NCBI GenBank assembly: GCA_014621425.1
Contig: JAANBB010000001.1
Coordinates: 434,001 to 498,000 of the forward strand
DNA length: 64,000 bases
DNA from: Cylindrodendrum hubeiense
Lineage: Eukaryota > Ascomycota > Sordariomycetes > Hypocreales > Nectriaceae
Direction of reading: 5' to 3'
Part shown: piece by piece, positions 48,542-61,279 of the stretch
How positions within the stretch are numbered: position 1 is the first letter of the stretch
How the letters are laid out: each line of letters begins with the position of its first letter
The notes under the pieces: generated by a model
What the model was told of the DNA's origin: nothing
Databases searched by the model: none
The model's input: the letters and a program-made list of their open reading frames with translations, nothing else
Position numbers and translations under genes: made by a program

Positions 48542-49686
48542 ATGTCTCCCCCTGAACGACAAGTAGAGAGCCAAGAGAGCCGGCTGCATCGTGCTCTCTT
48601 GGCTCTGCCCATGCTCGTCTTGTCAGGTGTCGCGACTATGGCGTTTGGCATGGCCGAGCCAATGGGCCCTGTCCTCAACAATATGCTTGACACTTCACTG
48701 TTCGACTGGAACGGCGTAAGCGCGCCTATTATCCGTGAATTTTACGGCATTGGATTGGTTGATCTAGTACTTGGACACATTACTGTTGCCTTTGCACAAT
48801 TGCAGTTCTTTTCCGACCAAAGAGCATACTGGCAGTCACTCGTCTTCCTCACTGATTTCGCTGGCATGTATGCTATTTTGCTCCTCGAGTCTTGCAGGCC
48901 ATCCAACCAAAAGACGCTATTCCATTTGTAAGTTTTTTGACCTGGTGTTGGTCGGCAGCTTCTGACCTCAATTGCAGTCCATTCCTGCTCGCCTTTCTAG
49001 CGCAGTTCTTGGGCATTGGAACACTGGGCCCGCTCTATTTTTACCTGTTCTACGTCTTTACGCCTATCGAGAAGCTCGAATCACCGAGCTTTCACCTCAC
49101 GAACTGTTCGTCATGTGTTGCTGTTCTCCCAACAGTCTTATTGGTGTATCATGTGCCGCACCTGCCTTCCTACTTCCACCCAAGCCTGGAAGCTAGAAAC
49201 TGGTGGAACTGGATATGGCAATTGTATCCTATTTGGGGATCAATTGGCATGTTTGCACTTTCAAAGATGGTGTCACTGGGAGCCCGCGGTGAGGTCGCGG
49301 AACAGAAGCCTCAGCTTAAAACCCTCAGGGTGACTGTCGGTGTCCTTGTTGCGATTAACATTTCTATCTACTGGTACACATTGTACAACTCGGCCTTTTC
49401 GATATCAGAAATGTTTATTCCGAAGTACTTTTCCGACAAACCACAAGAAGCAGACGTTGCGCTTCGCACGATTATCCAGTACGACTATCTTTGTACGATT
49501 GCTGGCGGGTTTATGTGGCTGGGTTATCACTTTCGGGATCTTGAAGTGGCCGGATATTGCAGGATTCGTTACACTAGAACCCTCTACATCGCAGGTGTCA
49601 TCAGCTACCTGTTTAGCCCCGGAACATTTCTTCTCCTTGGCTGGCTCGCGAGAGAGGAACTGTTGGCTACGAAAGGAGACGAATAG
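48542..49686 (+). CDS. Multipass membrane protein of unknown function
   Basis: Exons 48542-48927 and 48978-49686 give 364 residues; the frame is also open upstream (ATG-less to 48464), but MSPPERQVESQESRL is a natural start. About eight hydrophobic segments can be counted, for example LLALPMLVLSGVATMAFGM, YWQSLVFLTDFAGMYAILLL, PFLLAFLAQFLGIGTLGPLY and LRVTVGVLVAINISIYWYTL. There are no catalytic or transporter signatures that I recognise. It is convergent with the pectate lyase and divergent from the aldehyde dehydrogenase. Confidence 0.8.
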
Positions 49687-49822
49687 TACAGACACCATCA
49701 CTAGACTCGACCATCGCGGAAGAGGCATTATTCCTTAAGAATGTACAACTGAAATATATAGACTTGAATGGTTATGTATGTATCTAAGTAACTCCGTCGC
49801 GAGTCTATTGGAGCGAATGCCA

Positions 49823-51071
49823 CTACCAGTGTGTCGTGGCACCATCAGTTCCAGACACAGGGAGCAAAAAGTTGCTCGCAGTAATCTTTCCAGTTGAAGC
49901 TCGAGCTCCAGTCACCAGGGACGTATCGGTGCTGATGAACTTGGCGTTCGTCCAGGTGGTACCGTCCTGCCAAGAGTTGCTTGTAGCAGTCTGGCTTCCT
50001 GTCAAGGTAACCTGCGAGGCAGACGCGGTCTTGCCGAGGTTGAGGGCGGCAATGTTATCCGTGAGGGTGGAGGTGCTGCTAGCCAGCTTGAATCCGACAT
50101 CTCCGTTGTTCCAGGCGGTGTTGTGAGTCAAGGAGAAACTGCCAGTCTGGCTGTTATCGGTGAAGCCCTTAGCAGCGTTGTTGAAGGCAAAGCAGTTGGT
50201 GATGACGTGATCCGCATCTCCAATATCGCCGGCGTTGCCACCTCCAAGCTTGAAGCCATTGCCATCACCCTCAAAATCAGTGAAATCCCAGCGGTTAACG
50301 CCATTGCCCCACGAGAGGGTGTCCTTGATCAAAACGGATGATTTAAACTCCCAGAGGTCTAGACCATCGTCCACGTCTAATTTCGAATAAGTCAGCATAG
50401 TGATAAGAAATAGGGATTCTGGGGTAAAGGAGTCTGAACGTACTGTTCCAAAGACGAGCTCCAATGAGCTGGTTGCCTGCGCCGGTGCCTTCCTTGCAAG
50501 CAAAGCCGTCGGCACTCTCTCCGTTCTTGCGCGGGTCGCGGTTCAGGTACGAGTCAAGGTATAGAACCTGGTTGTTGGCACTGGCACCCTCGATCTGGAA
50601 ACCCGTCTCATAGTTGTCGTGGGTGACAATTCGCTCGAAGTAGTTGTTGGAAGAGTCCCGGTTGTAAACTCCGTAAGGCCCATTGATGAGGGTCAGGCCA
50701 TAGAACTTCCAGTAGTTGCCGCCCTCGATGTGGAGGATGCCGCGATCGGCATTGGCCAGCGAGGCACCAACTGCGGCGGGAGTTCCCGTCAGGGCCTCAC
50801 CGTCGATAATGACGACTTCGCTGCCATATGCCTTGAGTGTGTATGGCTTAGCAGATGTGCCACTCTTCTTGATCTGAATGTTGGTGGTGGGCTTGAAGGT
50901 TCCCGCACGCAGGTAGATAGTGTCTCCTGCAACGGCAAGGTTGACCGCTGATTGGATTGATAGCAGCGGGGAGGTGATGGAGGCAGAGCCGCTATCAGAG
51001 CCCGAGGGAGAAACATAAATGTCTGCTGCCCAGACCAAGCTAGGCAGGAAGAAGAGCGAGAATGACTTCAT
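49823..51071 (-). CDS. Secreted pectate lyase, polysaccharide lyase family 9
   Basis: Exons 50444-51071 and 49823-50376 give 393 residues. A signal peptide (MKSFSLFFLPSLVWA) is cut before ADIYVSPSGSD, the usual start of the PL9 parallel beta-helix. Family blocks: SIQSAVNLAVAGDTIYLRAG, GFQIEGASANNQVLYLDSYL, ADGFACKEGTGAGNQLIGAR, NNVDDGLDLWEFKSSVLI and SWGNGVNRWDFTDFEGDGNG, followed by FKLGG; the last blocks hold the Ca-binding Asp residues and probable catalytic Lys. It cleaves de-esterified pectin by beta-elimination outside the cell, which suggests plant-cell-wall use. One 67 bp intron falls within the Asn codon of WNNVDD. Confidence 0.95.
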
Positions 51072-51923
51072 TTTGATAGACGAGAGGGAATGGAAGAGCT
51101 GGGCAGTTCAATTCCTTGGCTCAGAAGCTGAGAAATCCTCATCTTATATTCAGGATATTAGCCTTATGCTTACAAGTATTGTGATGAACGACCCCCTTTC
51201 TGTTTTTGTGAGAAACGCCGAGCCAGAACAGGCCCATTTGGAGATGCCGACATGGTTGGTGGACAATACAACGACCGTTTGGGGAGCCTCCGACGCCTCC
51301 GCTTTTTACCGTGGACTTTTAGCGACTTCCGCCTATCACCAGCCAAGCACGGAGCCCAGATCCCTGTCCGCCGGGATATTCGAAACAGAGCTGACACTAT
51401 TTTGGCTTTGGCGTCCACTTTTGGAAACGGAAGAGTAGTTTATTCCGAACCTTGAAATGGGCGATGGAGAAATAAGGACAGGAATCGCCGGATTGACCAT
51501 GCGAGTTAAGCTTTGCAAATTAGTGGTAAACTGCACATCGATTACGTTCCCGTTAAAGTCACCGCTAGTGCTGCGACCTAGGAAAAATAATGGAGCCCCT
51601 CAAACAGTGTATCGCCAGACTCTCGTGTTAAGCAGGAAGATGTATCAGAGTTTCTCAGGTAGCTAAAGTCGGCTGCTACGGAAAGTATGCCTCGATCATG
51701 ACCCATCCCTTCGAACCATACTTGTCACTGCCGTGGGCTGGATCTACCACGCCGCCGCTCTGTCTGCCGCTTTCTGACTAGTATACTCCTGAATCCGGGC
51801 TCTGGGGATTACACGGATCACGTAGACCCAAATTACGCAATCGTAAGCTCCTCCCCCTCTAATTTTGATTGATGGACTTCGTCGGACAGAAATGGCGACA
51901 TTCCCTTCTTCAATGCCACGTCC
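51072..51923. other. Intergenic
   Basis: 0.85 kb upstream of the lyase. A 139-codon plus frame at 51019-51438 overlaps the lyase start and shows no family content. No other feature. Confidence 0.5.
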
Positions 51924-53779
51924 TCAGAAAAGGTGCCATAAATGTCTGTATCGTCTTGCCGCCCAGCCCCCTTCACCTCGAAAATCAGGCACAACGTGGT
52001 GTATAGTGTCGAAGCGGTGAGAAACCCTGGTCATCGGAGTCAATAGTGGCATTGCAGATGCGAAGGAGATTGCTTTACCAAACAGATAATTCCCAAGATA
52101 ATATTTGTAAATGCCATCAGACACAACGACACTGGGATTAGCGGCAGCAATCATCCCGGGCATGGTTGGTGCAAATCCAACTACCCATGCAATGATTGCC
52201 CTCCAGTTGAAGCCATAGCTATACCAGTACGAACCGTCGGGAGAGCCAGTATACAGCTGGCTCAGTTGGATTCGTTGCTTCCGGATTATGAAGTAATCTG
52301 CGATCATGATTCCAGTGAGAGGACCCATGAACACAGAGAATGATGCAGCAACGGTCACGAAAACCGACGCAGTGTTGTAGAACAACCAGGGTTGCACGGC
52401 CCACGACAGGAGGGCACAAATGATACCGCCGCGCCGGATATTGATCCAGTTGGGGAAAAGACCAGCCAGGTCCATGCCTGCGGCAAATCCGTTTCTATTT
52501 CCGTCAGTGGAGTTATATAGAACTATGCAAAATCACGTACCCGAGAGTGTTTTCTGCTAGCTGACTGATAACGAAACCTAGACTGCAAAAGAAGGCAGCC
52601 GCTCTAGCCTTTGCTGAATAGTCATCCAGCATCTACTGGAGGATTATTACCAGGGGGTTCCAGTATGCCTCACCACCGTAAATTGTCATAGTTGCAGAGG
52701 CAGTCAAAATACCAAAGATGGGCACAACCATGCCGGGGACAAGGAGAGAGAAGATCATGCCAGGAACCTGGACGCCTTGCTTGTGTGCAAAACGGGTGAA
52801 ATCGGATTGGTTCAAGATTCCTGCCGAGATATTGCCAACAGATGCCACAATACCGTATATCCAAGCCCAGCTAGTCGTCATCGTTGCGGGTTGAGTAGCA
52901 CCGGAAACAAACAATGGTCCCGCGCCACCGGCTGTTGTACAAGCCCAAATGGTTATTCCCATCATGACGAAGAAGGTGACAATATTAGCGATGGCGACAG
53001 GAAATGCGACCTTTTCCACGCGGATGAGCTAGTAGCAAGATCTAATCAGTTCATTAGACACTAAAATTGCCAAGATCAACCTACCAACATGGGAATCGAA
53101 ATGACCTGGAAGATGACGAAGCCAACAAAGTCGCGGGTAACCATGTTTGCACTCGCGGGCAAAGTATTTTCCAAGGTCAAGAAGCTGTAACTCCAACTGC
53201 TCAGCAAAGCAGATACACACAGCCCACCAAGCCAAGCTTGAGAGCCGAACCAGACAATACTCAGCATAATTCGAATCAGTTGGCCAATGTATGACCCATA
53301 AATGCCAAGAACGACTCTATTGTCTGTTTTAGTATTCACGAATACCCTGGAGAGATTGAACTGCTGAAGGAGGGTCCGAGTCTGCCCGGCGATATACTGA
53401 CCTCTGCGACATGGTGAAGCCGATGTGCCATTCTCCACCACTCCAACCATTCGCCACAACCAAAGCAGATATCAGCACTCTAGCTACGAGCATGACGCCA
53501 ATAGTGTGAGGAACTGTGAGACCTAGTGATAGCAGCGAGGAGCCTCCCGCCCATGCCGTAATGCACAGACTAGATAAGAAGCAGTCAGTCTCCGGGAAAT
53601 TGCCACAAATTAAGGTGCACTTGCTTTGCAATAGATCCAAACCCGAGGAAGGTCGCGAGCCCCCAAGTACGACGGCTAGGAGGGAGCGGGGCAATATCAG
53701 GGTTAATCCATCGCGTCGTTTCACAGCCCGACCAACTATCATTCTCAATCTTCAACTTTTCTATCAGTGACTTGACCAT
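51924..53779 (-). pseudogene. NCS1 family permease (nucleobase/allantoin type) with in-frame TAG
   Basis: Five predicted exons (53625-53779, 53402-53569, 53085-53316, 52541-53028, 51924-52494) make one frame of 537 codons interrupted by TAG at 52635-52633 (codon 317). Before the stop: RTWGLATFLGFGSIA, a GC-donor intron, ITAWAGGSSLLSLGLTVPHT, GIYGSYIGQLIRIMLS and SVGNISAGILNQSDFTRFA (NCS1 signature). The stop sits in IYGGEAYWNPLVIILQ-stop-MLDDYSAKARAAAFF, where relatives have Gln-Trp-Leu before DDYS, so TGG to TAG is likely. After it the frame continues intact: AENTLGNGFAAGMDLAGLFP, INIRRGG, GPLTGIMIADYFII. A 42-bp intron could hide the stop but would delete conserved DDYS residues. Probably a recent null allele of a uracil, allantoin or similar proton symporter. 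Confidence 0.78.
53570..53624 (-). other. GC-AG intron
   Basis: 55 bp, donor GCAAGT, branch CTGAC, acceptor CTAG; joins SIA to LCITAWAGGS in frame through an Asn codon. Confidence 0.65.
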
Positions 53780-54736
53780 GGTCAATTGTATAAATTGTAT
53801 CCTTGGTTGAAAGGTTTCACAGAAAGTCCGGCGATAAGTACAGGCGTGCGTCGCTGCGGGGAATTAACGTGACCGATGCAATGGGTGATCGATGGGGACC
53901 GGTGAAGGCCTTATGAGCCAAGAAGTGATTGCAATCATGCGGCGCAGACTTTCTTATCGTTTATCTAGAGATAGTCCACGGTCGGATGGTCGTGTACGCG
54001 GACTTGGTCCCAAAATGAACATGGCCGATCCAAGTTGAGCAGATGTGCATAATACTGCATTATCAGGCGTGATAAGGACTGAGGAGTAGCGACTTAAAAG
54101 GTGCGAATCAGCCTTGTGATCGTACGTCATCCAATACGCGGGATTGATAAGATAACTGGCCTACTGGGGGGTGTCATCACTTCCGTAATTGGCTGCATGA
54201 ACAGGCGATCTTAGCACAAACATCCCCCACCTTTCATGGGTGGTGAATTCGTGCATGTCGGATTTGTTCTTCCACTTCTTGGCTTTTGCGACTGACGTCA
54301 GCCAGGGTTAATTTCAGCTGCGTCTCGTGCTCTGAGAGAATAATTTAGACAAGATCGCTGGGTGCGACGTTTATTGTGACTTCCTTAAGGCTGGCGGTGA
54401 CATTTTCGCATGTTGGCTAAAGAGAACTTGATCAACGTGGTTTCTAGTCTCAGACCTCGGCGGCTCGCAGCGGCTAAGTTTGGTAAGACTGCTAATATCA
54501 ATCCACTACTTAAGAAGCAGCAGTGAGGCAGGTATCTTAATCTCAGAGCCTCATTTCCGCGTTTGAGGGGTTTTCTCAGATCAACTCACAGGACCACTCT
54601 CCTTTTTCAAGACGCAAGCCACTCTACAGCAAAAGTTTATCTCTATACTGCGGCGGTGAGAATCGGAAAGAGTCTGGACAGTAGAATGAAACTTCCGGTT
54701 CTATTATTTAAAGTGCGTATCATTATTCTAATATGT
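53780..54736. other. Intergenic
   Basis: Promoter side of the NCS1 gene and 3' flank of the rhodopsin-like gene. Short frames only; no feature supported. Confidence 0.5.
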
Positions 54737-55972
54737 CTAGGGTGTATGTTCATCTCGCTGGTATTGCCCAATACTAGGGAGACTACCAATGTTATCGTGG
54801 CCCGTATCCCGCTCCTCCACGCACTCTCTTGCTCCAGTACTATATGAACCGTGAAGAATATGTTCTTCATCATCTCGAGTACTCCAACGTGATCTGATTT
54901 GACTGAAGAACTTGCTGCAACCTGCAGGTATAATAGGCAGCAATGGGCGTAGCGCTGGGAGCGCCCCGACGATGATTTGCGTTGCGGCTTCAGTTGAGCC
55001 AATTAGATCTGAAATTGATTCATCAGTTAGTTCCAACTAATAATGCGGAGGAGGCATCACGGATTTGCTTACAGGTAGCATAAGACGACACTGAGCGGAC
55101 GCTGAAAATCAATCGAGCAATGGTAGCTAAGATTGATGTCGCTCCAATAGCAAGAATACAGGTTAGGGCAATCTTCTCTCTTCTTGGTGTTGCCTTTAAC
55201 CTTCTGAGCATCCCAAAAGGTAATATGAAGACTTGAATTTCGATGTTAGTTTGTAGAGGGTCAAGCGGGCAGTATTTCTTACCAAGCAGCTCTGCAACAA
55301 TACCGATAGACCAATTGATCAAGAGGGTTTCGGAAGCATCCAACAAGGTGCATTCTGTGTTGATGGACCTGATAATACACCAGTAAGTGCATGAGCTTGA
55401 ATGTAAAAAGGAATGACAGCATACCAGTTTCGTGATATGTCCGTCCCACACCAGAAGAGGTCCACAAATGCTGTCGTCAAGAAAGCACAAACGTTATAGG
55501 CCGTTATGATATATAGGCCTATTCGCAGTTTTGTCTCGGATATTGGGAAGAGCTCGTTATAGAATGCGAGAAGGCTGAATCTTGGAAAATAAAAACCCAA
55601 GTCAAAAACGAGATCGGCTGCATACAGCCACTACTAGGTTAGTTGATTATTTCGCATTATTGAATTCAACTTACCTTATTAAATCCTTCGGTAAAGTCCA
55701 GGTCAAAATCATCATGAACATTTAGGAATGACCATGTATCCCCCGCTACAAGAGTTAGGAAGGTCAGGAAGGCGATAACGAGAAAAACGTCAGACAGCCA
55801 AAATGACCACATGCGCCTGGATGTGCGCACTGCTATTCGGGCAGAAATAAGAATAAAGCAAATTGCAATTAGAGTCCACTCCGAGGCCTAAGGAATGGAA
55901 TTAGAGGTCGCTGGAATACATGTGAATCTCGAGGGTTCAACTTACCAAGTAGCCCGTTGCGGAGAGCGCCAT
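54737..55972 (-). CDS. Fungal rhodopsin-domain (PTH11-like) integral membrane protein
   Basis: Six exons (55946-55972, 55675-55887, 55425-55630, 55283-55368, 55073-55231, 54737-55008) give 320 residues. Seven hydrophobic segments follow a short extracellular start (MALSATGYLASEW): TLIAICFILISARIAVR, MWSFWLSDVFLVIAFLTFLT, the FYFPRFSLLAFYNELFP block typical of this family, and later IALTCILAIGATSILATIAR. The SSYATYLIGSTEAATQIIVG and ALPALRPLLP blocks end the membrane region, and a soluble tail follows. Relatives include PTH11-type receptors but most have no CFEM domain and no known ligand; this one also lacks CFEM. It is slightly short for the family, so an exon may be missed. Role as a surface receptor is only a guess. 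Confidence 0.85.
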
Positions 55973-58900
55973 GTTCTTTTTACTTCGTTTTTTTGCTTCT
56001 TGACGAGGAGCGTGATGGAGGCATAACACCAGCCGATTACAAATCAGTTTGGGGAATTTTTTTTCAACCACAGTGACGGTGGACCTGCGCGCAGACAGAG
56101 GATTAGTTATAGCCACAGTCTGAAAGCAAAAGGCCTGGGCTCAGGACCCAGGAATGCCGGACCTCCTGGCTAGTAGAGCTCCCGCCAATCATACCCGGTA
56201 TGCATGTTGGTGTGGGTTCAGAAAGCTTCCTGGTTGGCTGAATTTCACGATCTTACATTCCTGAGCACGGATTGGAATGTTGGAGCGACAACTAATTTCA
56301 GTTCGAGCGTTTTAGCTCAATGTCTAAAAGCGCGCTGGGATATTCCCCACCCGTTTCAGTGTAGATCTATTCAAGACATGATGCAATCTAATTCCATGTC
56401 GCCGGGTCAAGCGGGGAGGCTATCCGTTAATTCTCACCAGTTTCAATATGATGTCTATGAAACACATCTGCGACCAATGGGGGCTGCTATTGACGCCATA
56501 GGCTCTTTATGCCACAAAATCATCCTCACATAAGGGTCAAGGTATCGCAGCGAAGATCTCAATGGTTTGGGGCTTTGACCTCTGTTGCTTTGACCTCTTT
56601 AAGGTCTGTGACATCATTCAGACTCTTTGACCTCTTTGATAAGATTAGATCTTATTTCCTTTTCTCCATAATCTCATTTTATCTTATTTATCTTGAGTAT
56701 TGCGATTCGCACAGATAATTCTTACTATTTGCACAGATGAAGTTCGCAACCTCACTTTCTTCGCGTCACAAATTCGATTGATACCTACACATTTGTAATA
56801 GCCTGTGGCCCCGCTACTGCCAAATCGTTACACAAAGCATTTCTGATGTTTCCCCATAAAAACAACATCTTTTTGCCGGTCTTGCTGTTCCGGCTATGAC
56901 GACAGCTCCGGTTGTAGCCAGGATGACACCATCCACAGCAACTGAAGACAGTCCCGTCGACGCCTTGTTGCCTCTAACTTATCCGCCTCTCTTTCCTCTT
57001 CCCCTTGCATGTAGTGATAAAAGTGCATTTTCAACAGCAAGAAAAGCGGTCAATAACATAGGAAGCTGTAAGGAATTGACCTGTTGTGTATGCGACATGT
57101 CGTGTGGTTTTATTTGTGCGAACCAACCACATCCACCAGCCGCAAATGCTAGCTTTAGGGTAGCGGAAGTGATATCCACCAAAACCCGGAACCACGACCA
57201 CACCTCAATCTCGTAAGCAATTGACGGTCTGAATGCTCAGAGTATGTGATCATATGCTATGAAGTGAAGTCATCAAATAATAGGGAAACCCCTTTGAGAA
57301 TGAATGGTTGTGGTAGCAACAGGGCTGGGCCCAAGGAAAATATGGAAAACTATAGGTGCACATAATACTTTGAGGTCCGACAAAGATGCCGGGTAAAAGA
57401 TAGAGTCTGGTAACGCCTTAAGTATCCCCGATAGCTCCTAGAGCTCGTGCACGTGTCACCCCTGGCTAGCAAGTCATGACCACCCAACATAAGATAAACA
57501 GCCTTACCTTGACCATTCGATTGTGCCCTTTATAAGACCATCCACTGGGCAATCTGTTAGCTAGAAATCAAAATCTTCTCTATGCTCCCTTTATACCTGA
57601 CACTGTGATAGGGGTGATGGTATTCATATGGTTTTTGGGATCGTTTAGGGCGGTACCTGGTCCTATTTAGTATTTCTATATTTCTTGTTGCACAGTGGCA
57701 CTCAATGCTATCACTACAAAGTTGGTAATCGAAAACTATAGTACACATTCATAAGATGGTATCGGCCCTCTTGCTATTTCGGTCTGACTATACCATCCTT
57801 CTGGGAGGTAGGTCCGTGGACAACGGTGTCTGGAGAGGCCGCTCGGATTAGACGGTCATACTAATTCTCCCGATAGTGGAGAATTTTACATGTCGCTCCT
57901 CCTTATTGTACGGGCACCTGTATCATGTTCAACAGGACACCATCGACCATGAGCCCCGGGACACTCATCAAAAGCACACAATTTGTTGTATTCTTTCCTT
58001 CCGAAATTAACCATACTAACCACATGAGCATACATGTCTAAGAGACATGTCCATATGAATTCCCGAACTGCAGAATGAAGTTTCAATCGGGAATGGCTTT
58101 TTAGCAGACCATGGGTACATCTAAAAAGCGGGGCGAAGCCTTTGAGTCTAGAGAAGGACTTCTTGAGTAGGAAACACATAAAAAGAACAAGGAAGTCAGT
58201 ACTATTGGTATATATGTGGGAAAATTTCCCATTGCCGAATTTGCTAGAGAAAGGTTTGCCGACCCATACGAAAGAGAGACCACAAGACCCTGGATGGCCT
58301 AATCTATTACAAGGTATTCTCTACTCAGTTTGTACTCGACCAACGCCAAAACAGGCACACCGGAAAGTAGCCGCTCAACTGCACCTGGCTTGGTTATCCT
58401 TAGTCGTGTTGGCACAGCGGGGACCTCAACAGTCACATGCAGGTCCACGCCAAGAGGTTGCCTTCCAAATGTGGGTGGCTGAGGTGCGGAAAACAATTCA
58501 TCCGGAATTTCGTCTCAAAGGTAGTGTGCAAAGCTCAGAAATGGTCTGTTGAGAAAGAGTAGAAGCGACCTGAAATTTATACGTAACCCCCGCTAATGGC
58601 CCATTACCTTAGTCTAAACAAAGGAACTCGCTTCATTTTTATTTTTAACCATAATTGTACTATTATTCATTGTAACACTTCGTATCTATGACGTATTATA
58701 CCCCTTGTTACGGATCTCGTATACTTCAAGACCTCCGTAGTACCACTTTCCTACTACGGCTAGTGTCAACAAGCCCTGTAACCAAATGCACCGGCTTTTT
58801 GTGTTCTCGATGTATGAACCCTGGTCAAAGAAGTCTTCGATGCCGACATGGATTGGATGTAGAAATGCCGAGGATATACATAGGCGCTCGAATAGTTTAT

Positions 58901-59539
58901 TGCAAGGGGAACTTTTGTGGTCAACCGTCACGTAAGGTTATTCTATGCAGATCATTGGCAAGGAAGTCTGGGAGCCTTCCTAAAACGGGACTTGCGCCGA
59001 TAACTTGCGTGCTACCTTAAGAAACTTAAAGTGTAGTTCCTTACTAATCTAATGCTTGGCGTAAGACCCTGGTGCGGAAGCCAAGCAACTTTGCATTGAA
59101 AAGCCTACCACATTCCCCTTTTAGTTGCCTTCCGATTCAAGATAAGCTTACCCGATCTTGGCAAGATCTCGGTTAACGGGTTGTTGAACCCGAATGCGAC
59201 TCTAGATGGATCCTGAGTGGTTGTACTCAGGTATAATGCCAATGCCGAGATGCAATGCTCTAATGCAGGCCACCCAATTGCTGATCAGAAGACACGACAT
59301 GATGGGTAATATTGACGCAATGTTTGGCTGCTCCTTCTTTTCTGAGTCTCTGTGGCAGGTACCATTGTGGATTTAATTTTCTGCCTCCCCTCTCTGCAAA
59401 GCTATAAAGAGTGACTGTGTTCTCTGGTGCAAACGACTTACCTAGGTTGAAGTCTGCAATAGTGTCGGCTTTCACGCATCCGCCTCCTACCACCTATTCT
59501 TCTGCCAGCTTCTCTCTCTTCTTTTGAAGTATCTTCATT
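55973..59539. other. Gene-poor region
   Basis: 3.6 kb without a recognisable gene on either strand; the longest frames (56204-56533, 58142-58552) have no family content. CTTTGACCTCT occurs three times (56573, 56588, 56625). No terminal repeats or transposase/reverse-transcriptase motifs were seen, though a decayed element cannot be excluded. The last 200 bp are the pyrimidine-rich leader of the next gene. Confidence 0.5.
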
Positions 59540-61099
59540 ATGGTTCGTGCCGCCGTATACGCCGCCTTCGTGGCAGTTGCGGTTTCACGGTCACAGGCCA
59601 AGGAGATCGAGCCAAATGATGCCGTGGGTGCAGAGTTGTATGACTCCGGCATTATCCACAACAGGCTCATTGCCTTGAAGAAGGTATGACTGACATGAAC
59701 GGCTCTAGACCATCGCTAATGCAGAGCATAGGCCGAGTGGGCTCGCCAGGAGGAAGCAGGGGCGTTCGCGAGCGAACAGTGGCCCGAGTTAGGTTACACT
59801 GCTTGCGTCGACGGATGGGCGGAAGCTATTCAGGGAGACCGAAACAATACCTTCCGATGCCACAATGTTCGTATAAGCCTCCTACTCGTGCCTAACAAGA
59901 CTGAGATTAACATTTTTATACAGGCCGACCTCCATTCTTTTCTCAGCCATGCAGCGCTGGGTAGTCCTACAGCTCATGGCTCCTCTTCTTGGGGATGGAC
60001 CTCAGATGACGGTCGCGAATTCGTGGCTATCGGGCAATATGATGGTACTGCCTTTGCTGAGATCAACAAAGACGGCAAACTACTCTACCTTGGCCGATTA
60101 CCTCAGTATTCTGTACCCTCACAGTGGCGCGAAATTCGCACCTATCAGCACTACGTCATCATCGGCTCGGAGGCTGTCGGCCATGGCATTCAAATTTTCG
60201 ACTTGGAGAAATTGTTAACCATTGACCCGGAAGAGCCTGTTATTTTCGATGCCAAAACTGATCTCACGAGCCATTTCAGTGCTCTACTACCCGTTGGTCG
60301 AGCCCACAATGTTGTGATCAACGAAGAGCTGAAATACGGTGCTGCTGTTGGTGCTCAACCCCGAACTGATCCAAATTGTCTATCTGGACTCAACTTTTTC
60401 GACCTTACCGACCCATCTAACCCAGAGTCTCTGGGCTGCGCGAAGGGTGATGGGTATGTTCATGATGCCCAATGTCTTGTGTACCGTGGACCAGATGAGC
60501 GTTATCAAGGACGTGACATCTGCTATGGTTACAATGAGGACACATTGACGATTTACGATGTGACGGATAAGGCAAACGTCACCAACATTATTTCTCGCAT
60601 TTCATACGAGGGTGCATCCTACACTCATCAGGGATGGGTTCTTGATACCCAAAACCAAGAGTTCCTTGTTCTCGATGACGAGTTAGATGAGCAAAGAGGA
60701 CAAGGTCCGGCTAGTGATGGTTTCCCCGTCACGTTCATTTGGGACATTCGAGATCTCGAAAACCCCAAACAGACGGGGTACTTCAAGCACCCCACAAAAT
60801 CCATCGACCACAACCAATATGTGATCGACAAGTACATTTACCAATCTCACTACGGCGCTGGTCTTCGGGTTCTCGACGGTCGTTCCATCCCCGAAGATCC
60901 CACGGGTGGCGGCGTCTGCGAAGCTGCGTGGTTCGACATTTACCCCGAGGATGACGATTTGCCAGGAGGTGGCTCTGTGTCATTTGTTGGAACTTGGTCA
61001 TCTTACGCATATTTCAAGTCTGGCTACATCTTCATCAATACCATTGAGCGTGGTGGCTGGGTTGTGAAGTTGACGGGCAAGGAGTGTCCTGACGCGTAA
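59540..61099 (+). CDS. Secreted LVIVD/beta-propeller protein (choice-of-anchor B type)
   Basis: Exons 59540-59683, 59732-59866 and 59924-61099 give 484 residues. A signal peptide is clear (MVRAAVYAAFVAVAVSRSQA). A Cys-containing segment (GYTACVDGWAEAI, then NTFRCHN) precedes DLHSFLSHAALGSPTAHGSS. Propeller-like repeats follow: GRLPQYSVPSQWREIRTY, ARAHNVVINE-like (GRAHNVVINEELKYGAAVG), LTIYDVTDKANVTNI, YTHQGWVLDTQNQEFLVLDD and SIDHNQYVIDKYIYQSHYGA. The DGYVHDAQCLVYRGPD and YTHQGW blocks are shared by bacterial and fungal choice-of-anchor B proteins, often annotated as regulatory P domain proteins. Function is unknown; it is probably extracellular and may bind metal through its Asp/His clusters. 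Confidence 0.88.
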
Positions 61100-61279
61100 T
61101 AGCACACGAAGTGACGGAATTTGACCTTAGGTTTTACGTGCTATATAAATTGAGGTCAATGAAAAGACAGTTCTTTAATTTTTATCACAGAATAGTTTAC
61201 GCCTCTCTTTGAGCAAATTCATCTTTTTATGTGCCAAAATAGTAATTGTTCTTTATTTACAACCCTGACACGGATTGGC

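Noticed and set aside
58142..58552. Possible transposon remnant frame
   Set aside because: No transposase, integrase or terminal repeats could be identified.
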